A DNA stretch of 64,000 nucleotides, from assembly GCF_029846235.1 (NCBI RefSeq), contig NZ_JARVWP010000019.1:95255-159254 (forward strand), written 5' to 3'. The translations under genes and the position numbers were made by a program. The stretch is from Bradyrhizobium sp. CER78 (GTDB lineage Bacteria > Pseudomonadota > Alphaproteobacteria > Rhizobiales > Xanthobacteraceae). Positions 18,225 to 26,258 of the stretch are shown here, one piece after another. Position 1 is the stretch's first letter, and each line of letters starts with the position of its first letter. Under the pieces are notes generated by a model. The model was given only the letters and a program-made list of their open reading frames with translations. It searched no databases and was not told the origin of the DNA.

Positions 18225-18400
18225 CCTCTCCCGCTTGCGGGGGAGGCCGGATCGCATCGTCAGATGCGGTCCGGGTGGGGGCTCTCTCCACGATACGACT
18301 CGTGGAGAGAGCCCCCACCCGTAGCCGATGCTTCGCATCGGCGTGTTCTCAGGAACGGCGGCCGAAGGCCGCCTATGCCTCCCCCGCAAGCGGGAGAGGG
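18225..18400. repeat. Intergenic inverted repeat, family A copy 2
   Basis: CCTCTCCCGCTTGCGGGGGA and its mirror TCCCCCGCAAGCGGGAGAGG are the outer arms. The inner pairs include CCGGGTGGGGGCTCTC with GAGAGCCCCCACCCG, and a 28-base hairpin around CTCTCCACGA-TACGAC-TCGTGGAGAG. It fills most of the 317-base gap between the CmcJ-type gene and the MFS gene; no gene is seen there. Confidence 0.85.
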
Positions 18401-18431
18401 AGTCCACCGATTTCGCGGTTAGCTTCGGCAA

Positions 18432-19277
18432 CTACTGCTTATGGAACACCAGGGTCCGCAGCTCGATGCTCTCGCGCGGCGCAGCGTCGGCCGGCGTGGT
18501 CGGGTCGACGAACGCCGTATGCGGGCCAAACCGCGTCCGGCCGTCGGTCGCCGAGTCGTAGCATTTCAGCAGGATCGCCTCGTCCGGCGTCATCTCGGGA
18601 ATGTAGAACCAGCGATGGTTCGGATTGTACTTCACCGAATAGGTCTCGCCGCTGCGGTTCGGATAGATCAGATCCGAAGCGATCAGGTCCTCCGGCGCGA
18701 TCGTGGTGCCGTCGGCCATCGCCAGCGGCGAATCGCGCAGCGGACCGCGGATCGGGCGCCACAGATTGATCACCTGGACACGGCCCTTGACGAGCTGCTC
18801 GGCCTCGTCAGGCAGATGCTCGAACACACGGTTATGGCCGGAGACAGCGGTCTGGTCGACATGGACGCGCGTCGCGGGCTGGCGCGGACCGCCGCCGCGG
18901 ATATCGGCGGCACCCTCGACGCGCTTGCGCACGGTGTGGTCGAAGATGAAGACGCGATCGGCCTTCAGCGTCGCCTTGAGGAAAGCTTCGACGGCCGGGT
19001 AGTAGACGTTGCGGACTTCGTTGTCGTCGTAATAGTCCTTCACGACGGTCGGATGCTTGACCAGCGCAAAGCCCTCGCGGTCGAGCGAGAAGCTGTCTGA
19101 TATCAAGCGCCCGTCGAAGATCGGAACGTTGTGGGGTTCGGGCAGCGCGGTGGATTTGGGCTCGCCCGGCGGCGGGTCGAAGGCGTAGGTCCGGGGCTTG
19201 CCCGGCGTCGGCGCGAGGTAGTTCAGCTCAGCAGTCACAAACGGCAGCGACTCGATACGAGTTTGTTGAAGGCCCAT
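18432..19277 (-). CDS. CmcJ/AsaB/NvfI-family oxygenase (hydroxylase/desaturase)
   Basis: 281 residues from the ATG at 19277, with GGGAG six bases upstream. Recognised from family landmarks: TRVHVDQT (an HxD iron-binding pair), VINLWRPIRGPLRDSPLAMAD, HRWFYIPEMTPDEAILLKCYDS and FGPHTAFVDP (candidate distal His). Characterised relatives include a cephamycin-pathway protein, CmcJ, and fungal AsaB and NvfI, which are Fe(II)/2-oxoglutarate oxygenases or act with a methyltransferase. In bacteria the role is largely unknown. It stands alone upstream of the hyu operon, 317 bases from the MFS gene. An oxidation step in ring breakdown is possible but unproven. Confidence 0.8.
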   Translation of the reverse strand: MGLQQTRIESLPFVTAELNYLAPTPGKPRTYAFDPPPGEPKSTALPEPHNVPIFDGRLISDSFSLDREGFALVKHPTVVKDYYDDNEVRNVYYPAVEAFLKATLKADRVFIFDHTVRKRVEGAADIRGGGPRQPATRVHVDQTAVSGHNRVFEHLPDEAEQLVKGRVQVINLWRPIRGPLRDSPLAMADGTTIAPEDLIASDLIYPNRSGETYSVKYNPNHRWFYIPEMTPDEAILLKCYDSATDGRTRFGPHTAFVDPTTPADAAPRESIELRTLVFHKQ

Positions 19278-19465
19278 GGTGATCTCCCGGACTCGATTGT
19301 TGGTCTGTTTGATCTTGGCGGCGGCGGCCGGGGTGACAAGGGCGCGGCGAAAATAGCAACGCTGCTGTTCTCTCCGGTACGGAACGGGAAAATTCCTTCC
19401 GGTGTCATCATCGCGAAGTGGATGGTTATTTCGCGCGGTCATTCGAACAGGCGCGCTCGCGGCTA

Positions 19466-19620
19466 CCCTCTCCCCACCCTCCCCCGCAAGGGGGGAGGGA
19501 GCCCGACCAACGTGCTCACCTCACGAAGGCAAAGATCCTACGCGAGCTGCACCGATGTGAGGGAGGCACGGACGGACGGGTTCCCTCCCCCCTTGCGGGG
19601 GAGGGATAGGGAGAGGGGTG
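19466..19620. repeat. Intergenic inverted repeat, family A copy 3
   Basis: CCCTCCCCCGCAAGGGGGGA on the left and TCCCTCCCCCCTTGCGGGGG on the right form a stem, with GGGAGCCCGACC/GGACGGGTTCCC inside. It lies in the 401-base gap between the SsuA-like gene and the CmcJ-type gene. The rest of that gap (19278-19465) shows only the leader of the CmcJ-type gene. Confidence 0.75.
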
Positions 19621-19678
19621 CCACACGGCACGCTCTCTCAACATGCGCGGCGCAAGCACCAGAGATCACGCATTCGCT

Positions 19679-20620
19679 TTACAGCCCCGCGCCCTTCTCC
19701 ACCGCCGCGGCAAACGAGCGGTCGACGATGTCGGCGGCATTGATCTTCTGGCGGATCAGGCCCCAGCGGTCGTAGAGATCGATGGTCTTCTGCTCGTCGG
19801 CAACCACGCCGTCGTCGATCGGCGCGATGCGGATCCTGGCCCGGGTCAGCCAGTTCAGCGGCACAGCCGGCGGGATATTCATCAGTCTGCCCCAGGTCGC
19901 AGCATAACCCTCGACATTGTTCTGCGACCATGCGCGTGCGGCGGCGAGGCGGCGCACGAAATCTTCTAGCTCGGCGCGCTTGCCGTTGATCGCATCCGGC
20001 GTCGCGACCTGAAAGCCCAACCCGGGCGTGATGCCGTCGGCCGTGATGACGCGGCGCGACTTGAACAGCACCTCCTCCTGGCTGACATAAGGCTCCCAGG
20101 TCGACCAGGCGTCGACCGAGCCTTGCGTGTAGGCGACCTTGGCATCCGACGGCGCGAGGAACACGATCTGCACGTCGCTCGCCTGCCAACCCCTGGATTC
20201 CAGCGCCGCGAGGATCAGCTGATGACCGATCGAGCCGCGGCCGGTTGCGATCTTCTTGCCGCGCAAATCGTCAAAGCTCCTGATCGCGGAGTTCTCCGGC
20301 ACCACGACCGCAAGCCCGTCGCGCGACTGCCGCACGGCCGCGATCGCCTTGACCGGAATTTTCGATGCGGCCGCGAACGTAAACGGCGCGTCCCCGACCA
20401 GGCCGGTGTCGATCGCGCCTGCCCCGAGCGCTTCCAGCAGCGGCGCGGCCGCGGCGAACTCCTTCCACTCGATCTTGTAAGGGATATCCCTGAGCACACC
20501 GGCCGCTTCCATCACGGCCTGCGAATTGCCCTTCTGGTCGCCGACGCGCAGCGTGGTCTGCGCGGCAGCAACGTCGATGGCGGCGAGCGCAAACGCTGCC
20601 GCGACGATGAGACGGATCAT
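19679..20620 (-). CDS. Sulfonate-type ABC substrate-binding protein (SsuA-like), copy 1
   Basis: 313 residues, periplasmic. The signal peptide MIRLIVAAAFALAAIDVAAAQ is followed by TTLRVGDQKGNSQAVMEAAGVLRDIPYKIEWKEFAAAAPLLEALGAGAIDTGLVGDAPFTFA, the SsuA hallmark. It is last gene of a chain of overlapping minus-strand genes; its ATG overlaps the stop of the LLM gene (ATGA). A second protein with the same RVGDQKG opening and about half its residues shared is encoded at 26259-27245 on the other strand. Confidence 0.92.
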   Translation of the reverse strand: MIRLIVAAAFALAAIDVAAAQTTLRVGDQKGNSQAVMEAAGVLRDIPYKIEWKEFAAAAPLLEALGAGAIDTGLVGDAPFTFAAASKIPVKAIAAVRQSRDGLAVVVPENSAIRSFDDLRGKKIATGRGSIGHQLILAALESRGWQASDVQIVFLAPSDAKVAYTQGSVDAWSTWEPYVSQEEVLFKSRRVITADGITPGLGFQVATPDAINGKRAELEDFVRRLAAARAWSQNNVEGYAATWGRLMNIPPAVPLNWLTRARIRIAPIDDGVVADEQKTIDLYDRWGLIRQKINAADIVDRSFAAAVEKGAGL

Positions 20621-21711
20621 TCGGCGGCGATCCCCCGCTGCTCATCGCGCGCGGCGATCAGCTTGCGGGTCAGTGGGATCAGCTCACGGCCATAGTCGAT
20701 CGCATCGACCAGCGGATCGAAGCCGCGGATCAGGAAGTGGCTGACGCCGAGATCGTAATAATCTGCAAACACCTCGGCGACCTGCTCGGGCGTGCCGACC
20801 AGCGCCGTCGTATTGCTGTTGGCGCCCGTGAGCTTTGCGATCTCGGTCCACAGCCGCTTGTCGATCCGGGTGCCTTGATCCGCCAGCGCCAGCAGCCGCT
20901 TGGCGCCATCAGTCGCGTGATTGGGCCGGCGGTAACCGGTCTGGTCCTGCAAAGCCGTGGCGCGCTCGAGGATGTGCTCGGCCTTCGCCCACGCCTTCTC
21001 CTCGGTGTCGGCGAGGATCGGGCGGACCGACAGGCTGAAGCGCGGCGTCGGCCGGCCGTGCTTGGCCGCGGCGGCGCGCACCCGCGCGGTGACGTCGCGC
21101 ACCTGGGCGTAGGACTCACCCCACAGCGCGAACGTGTCGGCGTGCTTGCCGGCGACCTCGACCGCGGCGTCCGAGCCGCCGCCGACGAAGGTGTAGATGC
21201 CGCCCTTCTGCAGCGGCTTCACCTGCGAGAAGCCGTTCTCGACGTTGTAATACTTGCCGGTGTAGTTGAACGGCTTCTCGCTGGTCCATTCCAGCCGCAC
21301 CACGTCGAGGAATTCGCTGGTGCGGGCGTAGCGCTCGTCCTTGTCGTCGAGCGTGTTGCCGTCCTGGCGCAGCTCGATGGCGTTGCCGCCGGTGATGACG
21401 TGCAGCGAGACCCGGCCGCCGTAGAACTGATCCAGCGTCGCGAGCTGGCGCGCCAGCAGCGTCGGCGCGGTGAAGCCCGGCCGCTGCGCAATCATCACCT
21501 TGAGCTGCTTGGTGATGGTGAGGACATGCTGCGCGACCTGCAATGCATCCGGCGTCGTCGAGTGGAACGCCAGCAGCGCGCGATCGAAACCGGCGAGCTC
21601 ATGGGCTTTCGCCACCGTCTCGATATAGGGCGGATCGAGCACCGGCCCTGACCGGACGATGGTCTCGGAGGCATTGTTGTTGGTGATGAAGCCGATGAAC
21701 TCGACCGGCAT
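20617..21711 (-). CDS. LLM-class FMNH2-dependent monooxygenase (SsuD-like)
   Basis: 364 residues, close to SsuD of E. coli (381). The bacterial luciferase-like barrel shows KVMIAQRPGFTAPTLLARQLATLDQFYGGRVSLHVITGGN and YTFVGGGSDAAVEVAGKHADTFALWGE, the flavin and substrate region of alkanesulfonate monooxygenases. SsuD uses FMNH2 and O2 to release sulfite from alkanesulfonates. No NADPH-FMN reductase (SsuE) is seen in the window, so reduced flavin must come from elsewhere. Part of the operon with SsuB, SsuC and binding proteins. Confidence 0.92.
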   Translation of the reverse strand: MPVEFIGFITNNNASETIVRSGPVLDPPYIETVAKAHELAGFDRALLAFHSTTPDALQVAQHVLTITKQLKVMIAQRPGFTAPTLLARQLATLDQFYGGRVSLHVITGGNAIELRQDGNTLDDKDERYARTSEFLDVVRLEWTSEKPFNYTGKYYNVENGFSQVKPLQKGGIYTFVGGGSDAAVEVAGKHADTFALWGESYAQVRDVTARVRAAAAKHGRPTPRFSLSVRPILADTEEKAWAKAEHILERATALQDQTGYRRPNHATDGAKRLLALADQGTRIDKRLWTEIAKLTGANSNTTALVGTPEQVAEVFADYYDLGVSHFLIRGFDPLVDAIDYGRELIPLTRKLIAARDEQRGIAAE

Positions 21712-21744
21712 GACTGATAACTCCGTTGTTGTTGGCTGTTGTTT

Positions 21745-22917
21745 TCAGACGCCCAGCGCGAAGCGTCCGGCGGAGACACGGGTGGCATCGTCTTGCGGAG
21801 TATGGACGCGGCCGCATAATACATCGCGATAATGCCGCTCCAGCGGATTGGTTCGCGACAGGCCGTGATTGCTGGTCAGCGACAAGGCATCCTCCACCAC
21901 TGCTGCGGCGTTATTGGTCACCGTCAGCTTGATGATGTTAGCCTCGATCGCGGACAGCGGAAAGCCATTATCGAAATCGGAAGCAAAGCTGTCGATCAGC
22001 CGCGCATTCACCGCAAGCCGCGCCTCGATCCCGCCGACGACCTCCTGCATCCGCGGCAGCGCCGCCAGCGGCGCGCCGAGATTGGCGGGCACCCGCTCCT
22101 TGAGGAATTTGACCAGCCAGTCGCGGGCGGCGCGGGCGATACCGTCATAGATCGCGGCAACGAAGATCGCATGCACGGTCGCCTGGGTAACGTCCGGAAC
22201 CTTCCAATCGTCGGGCTTGCGGACGTCGATCTCGTAGTCCAACGGAAACACGACGTCGTCGAAGATCACGGTGTGGCTGCCGCTGGCGCGCAGGCCGAGA
22301 TGATCCCAGGTTTCCTCGATCCGCGTTCCCGGCAATCCAGCCGGAACCAGAAACTGCCCGACACGGGTCTCCTGCTCGTCGGTCTTCGCCCAGACCGCGT
22401 ACCATTTCAGGATCGGCGCACCGGTCGAATAGATCTTGCGGCCGGTCAGCCGCCAGCCGGTTTCGGTGCGGCGTGCCGTGGTCGCCGGCAGTCCGCCGCG
22501 CGCGGGCGAGCCGAGCTCGGGCTCGACACGCAGCGCGTTGATCAGGGCCACGCCTTCGACCGTTTCCCTGGCGAGCTTGCGCGACAGACGCGCAGGCCAG
22601 CGCGTGCTGCGCGCCATCACCAGATGCTGGATGTAATGCATCGACAGCACCAGCGCGGTCGACGGATCGGCCTTGCCGATGATGCCGAGCACGCGCGTGG
22701 CATCGCGCGCACCCGCCCCTGCCCCGCCGAGCGCCACCGGCACGGTGAGCGCCAGCAGGCCTTCGCGGGCGAGATCGGCGAAATTCTCGAAAGGAAAGCT
22801 GGCGTCGCGATCATGCGCGGGCGCGCGCGCCGCAAACACCTCGGCGAGCCGCAACGTGCGCGCGATGGGCTCCGGCTCGCTCGTCGCCGGCAACTCCTTG
22901 GCCGCAGATGTCACCAT
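21745..22917 (-). CDS. Acyl-CoA-dehydrogenase-fold flavoprotein (SfnB/DszC-like)
   Basis: 390 residues from the ATG at 22917, which overlaps the end of the SsuB gene by 7 bases. The acyl-CoA dehydrogenase fold is clear: FENFADLAREGLLALTVPVALGGAGAG, ALVLSMHYIQHLV, GWRLTGRKIYSTGAP and the C-terminal SLTSNHGLSRTNPLERHYRDVLCGRVHTPQDDATR. Members of this branch in sulfur clusters (SfnB, DszC) use flavin for oxygenation or desulfurisation, not for beta-oxidation. Its place between the SsuD-like and SsuB genes points to breakdown of organosulfur compounds. A longer frame reaching into SsuB is an artefact. Confidence 0.88.
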   Translation of the reverse strand: MVTSAAKELPATSEPEPIARTLRLAEVFAARAPAHDRDASFPFENFADLAREGLLALTVPVALGGAGAGARDATRVLGIIGKADPSTALVLSMHYIQHLVMARSTRWPARLSRKLARETVEGVALINALRVEPELGSPARGGLPATTARRTETGWRLTGRKIYSTGAPILKWYAVWAKTDEQETRVGQFLVPAGLPGTRIEETWDHLGLRASGSHTVIFDDVVFPLDYEIDVRKPDDWKVPDVTQATVHAIFVAAIYDGIARAARDWLVKFLKERVPANLGAPLAALPRMQEVVGGIEARLAVNARLIDSFASDFDNGFPLSAIEANIIKLTVTNNAAAVVEDALSLTSNHGLSRTNPLERHYRDVLCGRVHTPQDDATRVSAGRFALGV

Positions 22918-23708
22918 GTCGCCTCCAGCCCGAGCAGGCCGAGGATCTGCTTGCGCAGCTCCGCGAGATAGGGATCGCCGCGATGCCGCGGGTATGGACG
23001 GGCGACCGCGATATCGGCCTTGATCCGCGCCGGCCGATCGGACAGCACGATGACGCGGTTGGCGAGCACCAGCGCCTCCTCGACGTCGTGGGTGACGAGC
23101 AGCGTGGTAAAACCCTTGCGCTGCCACAGCGCCACCAGCTCGGACTGCATCGCGATCCGCGTCAGCGAGTCGAGCTTGCCGAGCGGCTCGTCGAGCACCA
23201 GGATCTTCGGATCGTTGACCAGCGCGCGCGCCAGCGCCACACGCTGCGCCATGCCGCCGGAGAGCTGGTGCGGATAGGCGTTGCGGAACGAGGACAGGCC
23301 GACCAGATCGATCACGGCATCGACCCGATGCCGCTGCGCCTTCAGGATACCCTGCGCCTCCAGCCCGAGCGCGACATTGTCCCACACCGTGCGCCAGGGA
23401 AACAGCGTCGGATCCTGGAACACGACGACGCGCGACGGATGCGGGCCCGTGATGCGGACTTCGTCTTCGCGCAGCGCGCCGGTGCGCGGCTTCTCCAGCC
23501 CCGCCACCAGCCGCAGCAGGGTCGACTTGCCGCAACCGGACGGACCGAGCAGCGCGACGAACTCGCCCGGCGCGATCGAGAGATTGACATTGTCGAGCAC
23601 CGGCAGCGTGGCGCCATCGATGTCGAACGCGTGGCTGACGCCTTCGATGTCGAGTTCGGCGCCGACGGCGGGATAGGTGATCGCTTCGGCTGCGGATTGC
23701 ACTACCAT
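22911..23708 (-). CDS. ssuB: Sulfonate-type ABC transporter ATP-binding protein (SsuB/TauB)
   Basis: 265 residues. Walker A GPSGCGKST, Q-loop VVFQDPTLFPWRTV, signature LSGGMAQRVALARAL, Walker B ILVLDEPLGKLD, switch VTHDVEEA. It energises uptake of organosulfonates through the permease encoded immediately before it. Its start overlaps the permease stop by 7 bases and its stop overlaps the flavoprotein start by 7 bases, showing tight translational coupling. Confidence 0.93.
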   Translation of the reverse strand: MVVQSAAEAITYPAVGAELDIEGVSHAFDIDGATLPVLDNVNLSIAPGEFVALLGPSGCGKSTLLRLVAGLEKPRTGALREDEVRITGPHPSRVVVFQDPTLFPWRTVWDNVALGLEAQGILKAQRHRVDAVIDLVGLSSFRNAYPHQLSGGMAQRVALARALVNDPKILVLDEPLGKLDSLTRIAMQSELVALWQRKGFTTLLVTHDVEEALVLANRVIVLSDRPARIKADIAVARPYPRHRGDPYLAELRKQILGLLGLEATW

Positions 23709-24718
23709 TTGACCACACCCTTCTGCCAGACCAGCAGGCGGTCACGGGTGCGGAACAGCAGCGTGATCGCGCCGGAGCACAGCAGCGACATCACGATCAG
23801 CGCCGCATACATGTTGGCATAGGCGGCCCAGCCCTGCGCCCATTGCAGGTACCAGCCGAGCCCGGCCTTGACGCCGATCATCTCGGCGACGACCAGCACG
23901 GCAAAGGACGAGCCGAGCCCCATGAACAGGCCGACGAACACATGCGGCAGCGCCGCGGGGATCGCGACCTTCAGCACCAGGAATGACGGCCTGGCGCCGA
24001 GTGTGCGCGCGACGTCGTAATAGGCGCTGCTGACGCTGGCCACGCCGGACCAGGTCAGCACCGTCACCGGGAAGCCGGTGGCGAGCGCGATCAGGAAGGT
24101 CGAGGCGCTCCAACTCGACGGAAAGGTGAAGAACGCGATCGGCAACCAGGCGGTGGCCGGCAGCGGGCCGATGAAGCGCAGCACCGGGTGCACCCAATAG
24201 CCGATCTTCTGCGACCAGCCGATCGAGACGCCGGTGATGAAGCCGACGGTCGCGCCGATGATGTAGCCGCCGAGCTGCAGCTTGATCGAGGCGAACACGC
24301 TGTCGAGCAGTTTTGGCAGATCGTCGGTGTAGACTTCGAGGATCGCCTGCGGCGGCGGGAAGAACGGCAGCGGCAGCCAGGCGAATTTTGCGGTCGCGAC
24401 CTCCCACAGCGTCACGAAGGCGCCGAACGCCACCAACCACGGTGCGCGCTTGCGCAACGCCTGCCCGGCGCCGCCGAGATAGTCCGCGCTGAAGGTGCCG
24501 AACAGGATGAAGGCGGCGATGACGATTGCGCCGATGCCGAGCGATCCGGTCCGCGACCAATCGCCGACATCGGGCCAATACAGGCATGACAGACCGAAGG
24601 CGAGCCAGACGAGGCTCGCTGCGAGCCCGACACCGTAGCTGCCGGAAAGGTTCGAGAACGTGACCGCGGTGCGCGGCGCGGCTGCGGCCGCCGTATCAGA
24701 CACTGAATACGTCGACAT
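23702..24718 (-). CDS. ssuC: Sulfonate-type ABC transporter permease (SsuC-like)
   Basis: 338 residues, about 80 more than a usual SsuC. The extra N-terminal part (about 30-95) has two more hydrophobic segments before the conserved permease domain, which ends with the EAA-loop region YYDVARTLGARPSFLVLKVAIPAALPHVFVGLFMG. It overlaps the upstream binding-protein gene by 23 bases and the ATPase by 7. The inner-membrane channel of the sulfonate-type importer. Confidence 0.9.
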   Translation of the reverse strand: MSTYSVSDTAAAAAPRTAVTFSNLSGSYGVGLAASLVWLAFGLSCLYWPDVGDWSRTGSLGIGAIVIAAFILFGTFSADYLGGAGQALRKRAPWLVAFGAFVTLWEVATAKFAWLPLPFFPPPQAILEVYTDDLPKLLDSVFASIKLQLGGYIIGATVGFITGVSIGWSQKIGYWVHPVLRFIGPLPATAWLPIAFFTFPSSWSASTFLIALATGFPVTVLTWSGVASVSSAYYDVARTLGARPSFLVLKVAIPAALPHVFVGLFMGLGSSFAVLVVAEMIGVKAGLGWYLQWAQGWAAYANMYAALIVMSLLCSGAITLLFRTRDRLLVWQKGVVKW

Positions 24719-25787
24719 AGATCCGCTCCGCGAATTTGGCCGTGTCGGTGCTCTGCTTGAACACCTGCACCGATTTCAGATCGTCGGCGTAGCCCTTCAG
24801 CTCGCGCTTGAGCACCTCGCCGGTCGGATGGTGGTGATGGGTGTGGTAGCGCGCCATCGCCTCGAGATCGGCGAGGCTCGCCGCCTTCGGCGCATAGGGC
24901 TGGAACGATTTCGCCGCCTTGTCCGGGTTCTGCGAGGTGAACATTGCGGCATCCAGTAGCGCCTGGGTGATGGCGCGCGCGACATGCGGTTCTTCGCGGA
25001 CCAGACTGCCGCGCAGGCCGACGATGCAGCAGCTCTTGTCGCGGTATTCGCCGTCGAGGTTGGAGGCGACCTCCTTGTACTGCGCATCCTTCAGCCAGAG
25101 ATAGGCCAGCGGGTCGGACGACAGGAACGCCTGCACCTCGCCCTTCTCGACCGCGACGTTGAGCAGATTGCCGGGATAGGCGCGCCAGTCGACGTCCTTG
25201 ACCGGATCGATGCCGAGCTTGGAGAGCTGGATCGAGAAGAAGTTCTTGTCGGGGCCGGCGAGGTCGCCGACCGCGACGATCTTGCCCTTGAGATCGGCGA
25301 GCTTGTCGACGCCGGAGTTGGTGCGGGTCAGGACGCGCATGCAACCGCCATGGGTGCCGGCGGCGATCTTGACGTCGAAGCCCTGCTCCAGCGGCTTCAG
25401 CCAGCGCAGCGCCATGCCGAGCCCGGCATCGCTCTTGCCGGTGGCGATTGCCTCCAGCAGCTGGTCGGTTGAGCCGGAATAGTTGACGAGCTCGACGTCG
25501 AGGTTCTGCTTCTGGAAGAAGCCATGGTCGATCGCGACCGGCAGTGGCGCGAGGCAGACCGCGCCGGCGTTCCAGGACAGTTTCAGCTTGCGCGGCGCGC
25601 CCGTCAGAGGCGGCGCGTCGGATGCGGTCTTGCAGACCGGGAATTCGGAGAAGTCGATCGCGGGCGTGATCGCCCGCGGCGCGAAGGCCTGCGCGCCATA
25701 GGCGCCGAGCGGTGCGGCAAACGCTGCGGCGGCGCCCGCACGCAGCAATGTGCGGCGATCCATCACCGTCTTCTTGTTGGTCGACAT
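24696..25787 (-). CDS. NMT1-like ABC substrate-binding protein with Tat-like signal
   Basis: 363 residues from the ATG at 25787, with AGGAG six bases upstream. The N terminus MSTNKKTVMDRRTLLRAGAAAAFAAPLG carries twin arginines before a hydrophobic stretch, a probable Tat signal; export as a folded protein would follow. The body (KLKLSWNAGAVCLAPLPVAIDHGFFQKQNLDVELV) is the NMT1/THI5-like fold. Unusual is a run of histidines in MARYHTHHHHPTGEV near residue 315, a possible metal site. First gene of the operon binding protein, permease, ATPase, flavoprotein, SsuD-like, SsuA-like, so the operon starts and ends with a binding protein. Confidence 0.88.
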   Translation of the reverse strand: MSTNKKTVMDRRTLLRAGAAAAFAAPLGAYGAQAFAPRAITPAIDFSEFPVCKTASDAPPLTGAPRKLKLSWNAGAVCLAPLPVAIDHGFFQKQNLDVELVNYSGSTDQLLEAIATGKSDAGLGMALRWLKPLEQGFDVKIAAGTHGGCMRVLTRTNSGVDKLADLKGKIVAVGDLAGPDKNFFSIQLSKLGIDPVKDVDWRAYPGNLLNVAVEKGEVQAFLSSDPLAYLWLKDAQYKEVASNLDGEYRDKSCCIVGLRGSLVREEPHVARAITQALLDAAMFTSQNPDKAAKSFQPYAPKAASLADLEAMARYHTHHHHPTGEVLKRELKGYADDLKSVQVFKQSTDTAKFAERIYVDVFSV

Positions 25788-26258
25788 TTTCACTCCTGCA
25801 TTTCGGCAAGGCTCCGCCCCGCGCGCAGACGTCTCCGTCCGCGCGCCCCGTCGTTCGAAGCTCATGGTTTAGAAAAAGCGGATTTCTCCGGCGCTATTGC
25901 ACTCAAGCAACGCGCAAATGATGCGGCGCGGCAGGTTCACCGTCAATGAAATGGAATTTCGAATGTTGTCGGCGGCGCAGCTGAACTCTCCACGATCGCA
26001 GCGCGCGACGATGAAAGGATTTTCGCTGTTGTTGTCACACAGACGCGCACCGTCGCTGCATCGATTGCACCAAATTTGAGCCGATACAGATCGCTTGCGC
26101 GATGTGTTCTACGCATGACGGTTCGGCGAGATCATCCTTGCTGCACGCAGGCGGATTTCAGTTTTCCGTTTCGTTGACGGCGAGCCGGTTGCTCATAGAC
26201 TTGGTCGAACGCTGCCGCGATTTTCGCCGAGCAGCGACTGAATCAGAAAGAAACGGAC
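25788..26258. other. 471-base divergent control region of the sulfonate cluster
   Basis: No convincing gene is present. The region separates the minus-strand operon from the divergent SsuA-like gene and should contain both promoters. A weak sigma-54-like element lies at 26178-26193. No clear CysB-type site or long dyad was found by eye. Confidence 0.6.
26178..26193 (+). promoter_or_regulatory. Weak sigma-54-like element before the second SsuA-like gene
   Basis: CGGCGAGCCGGTTGCT has GG and GC exactly ten bases apart and a good TTGCT half, but only GGC and one G of the -24 half match TGGCACG. The predicted start near 26204 would give a 55-base leader. Sigma-54 control of sulfone scavenging (SfnR) is known in Pseudomonas, which makes the site worth recording. 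Confidence 0.25.

Noticed and set aside
22918..23745. Fusion of an extra domain to the SfnB-like flavoprotein
   Set aside because: The apparent extension is a shifted reading of ssuB; the flavoprotein family starts at MVTSAAKEL.
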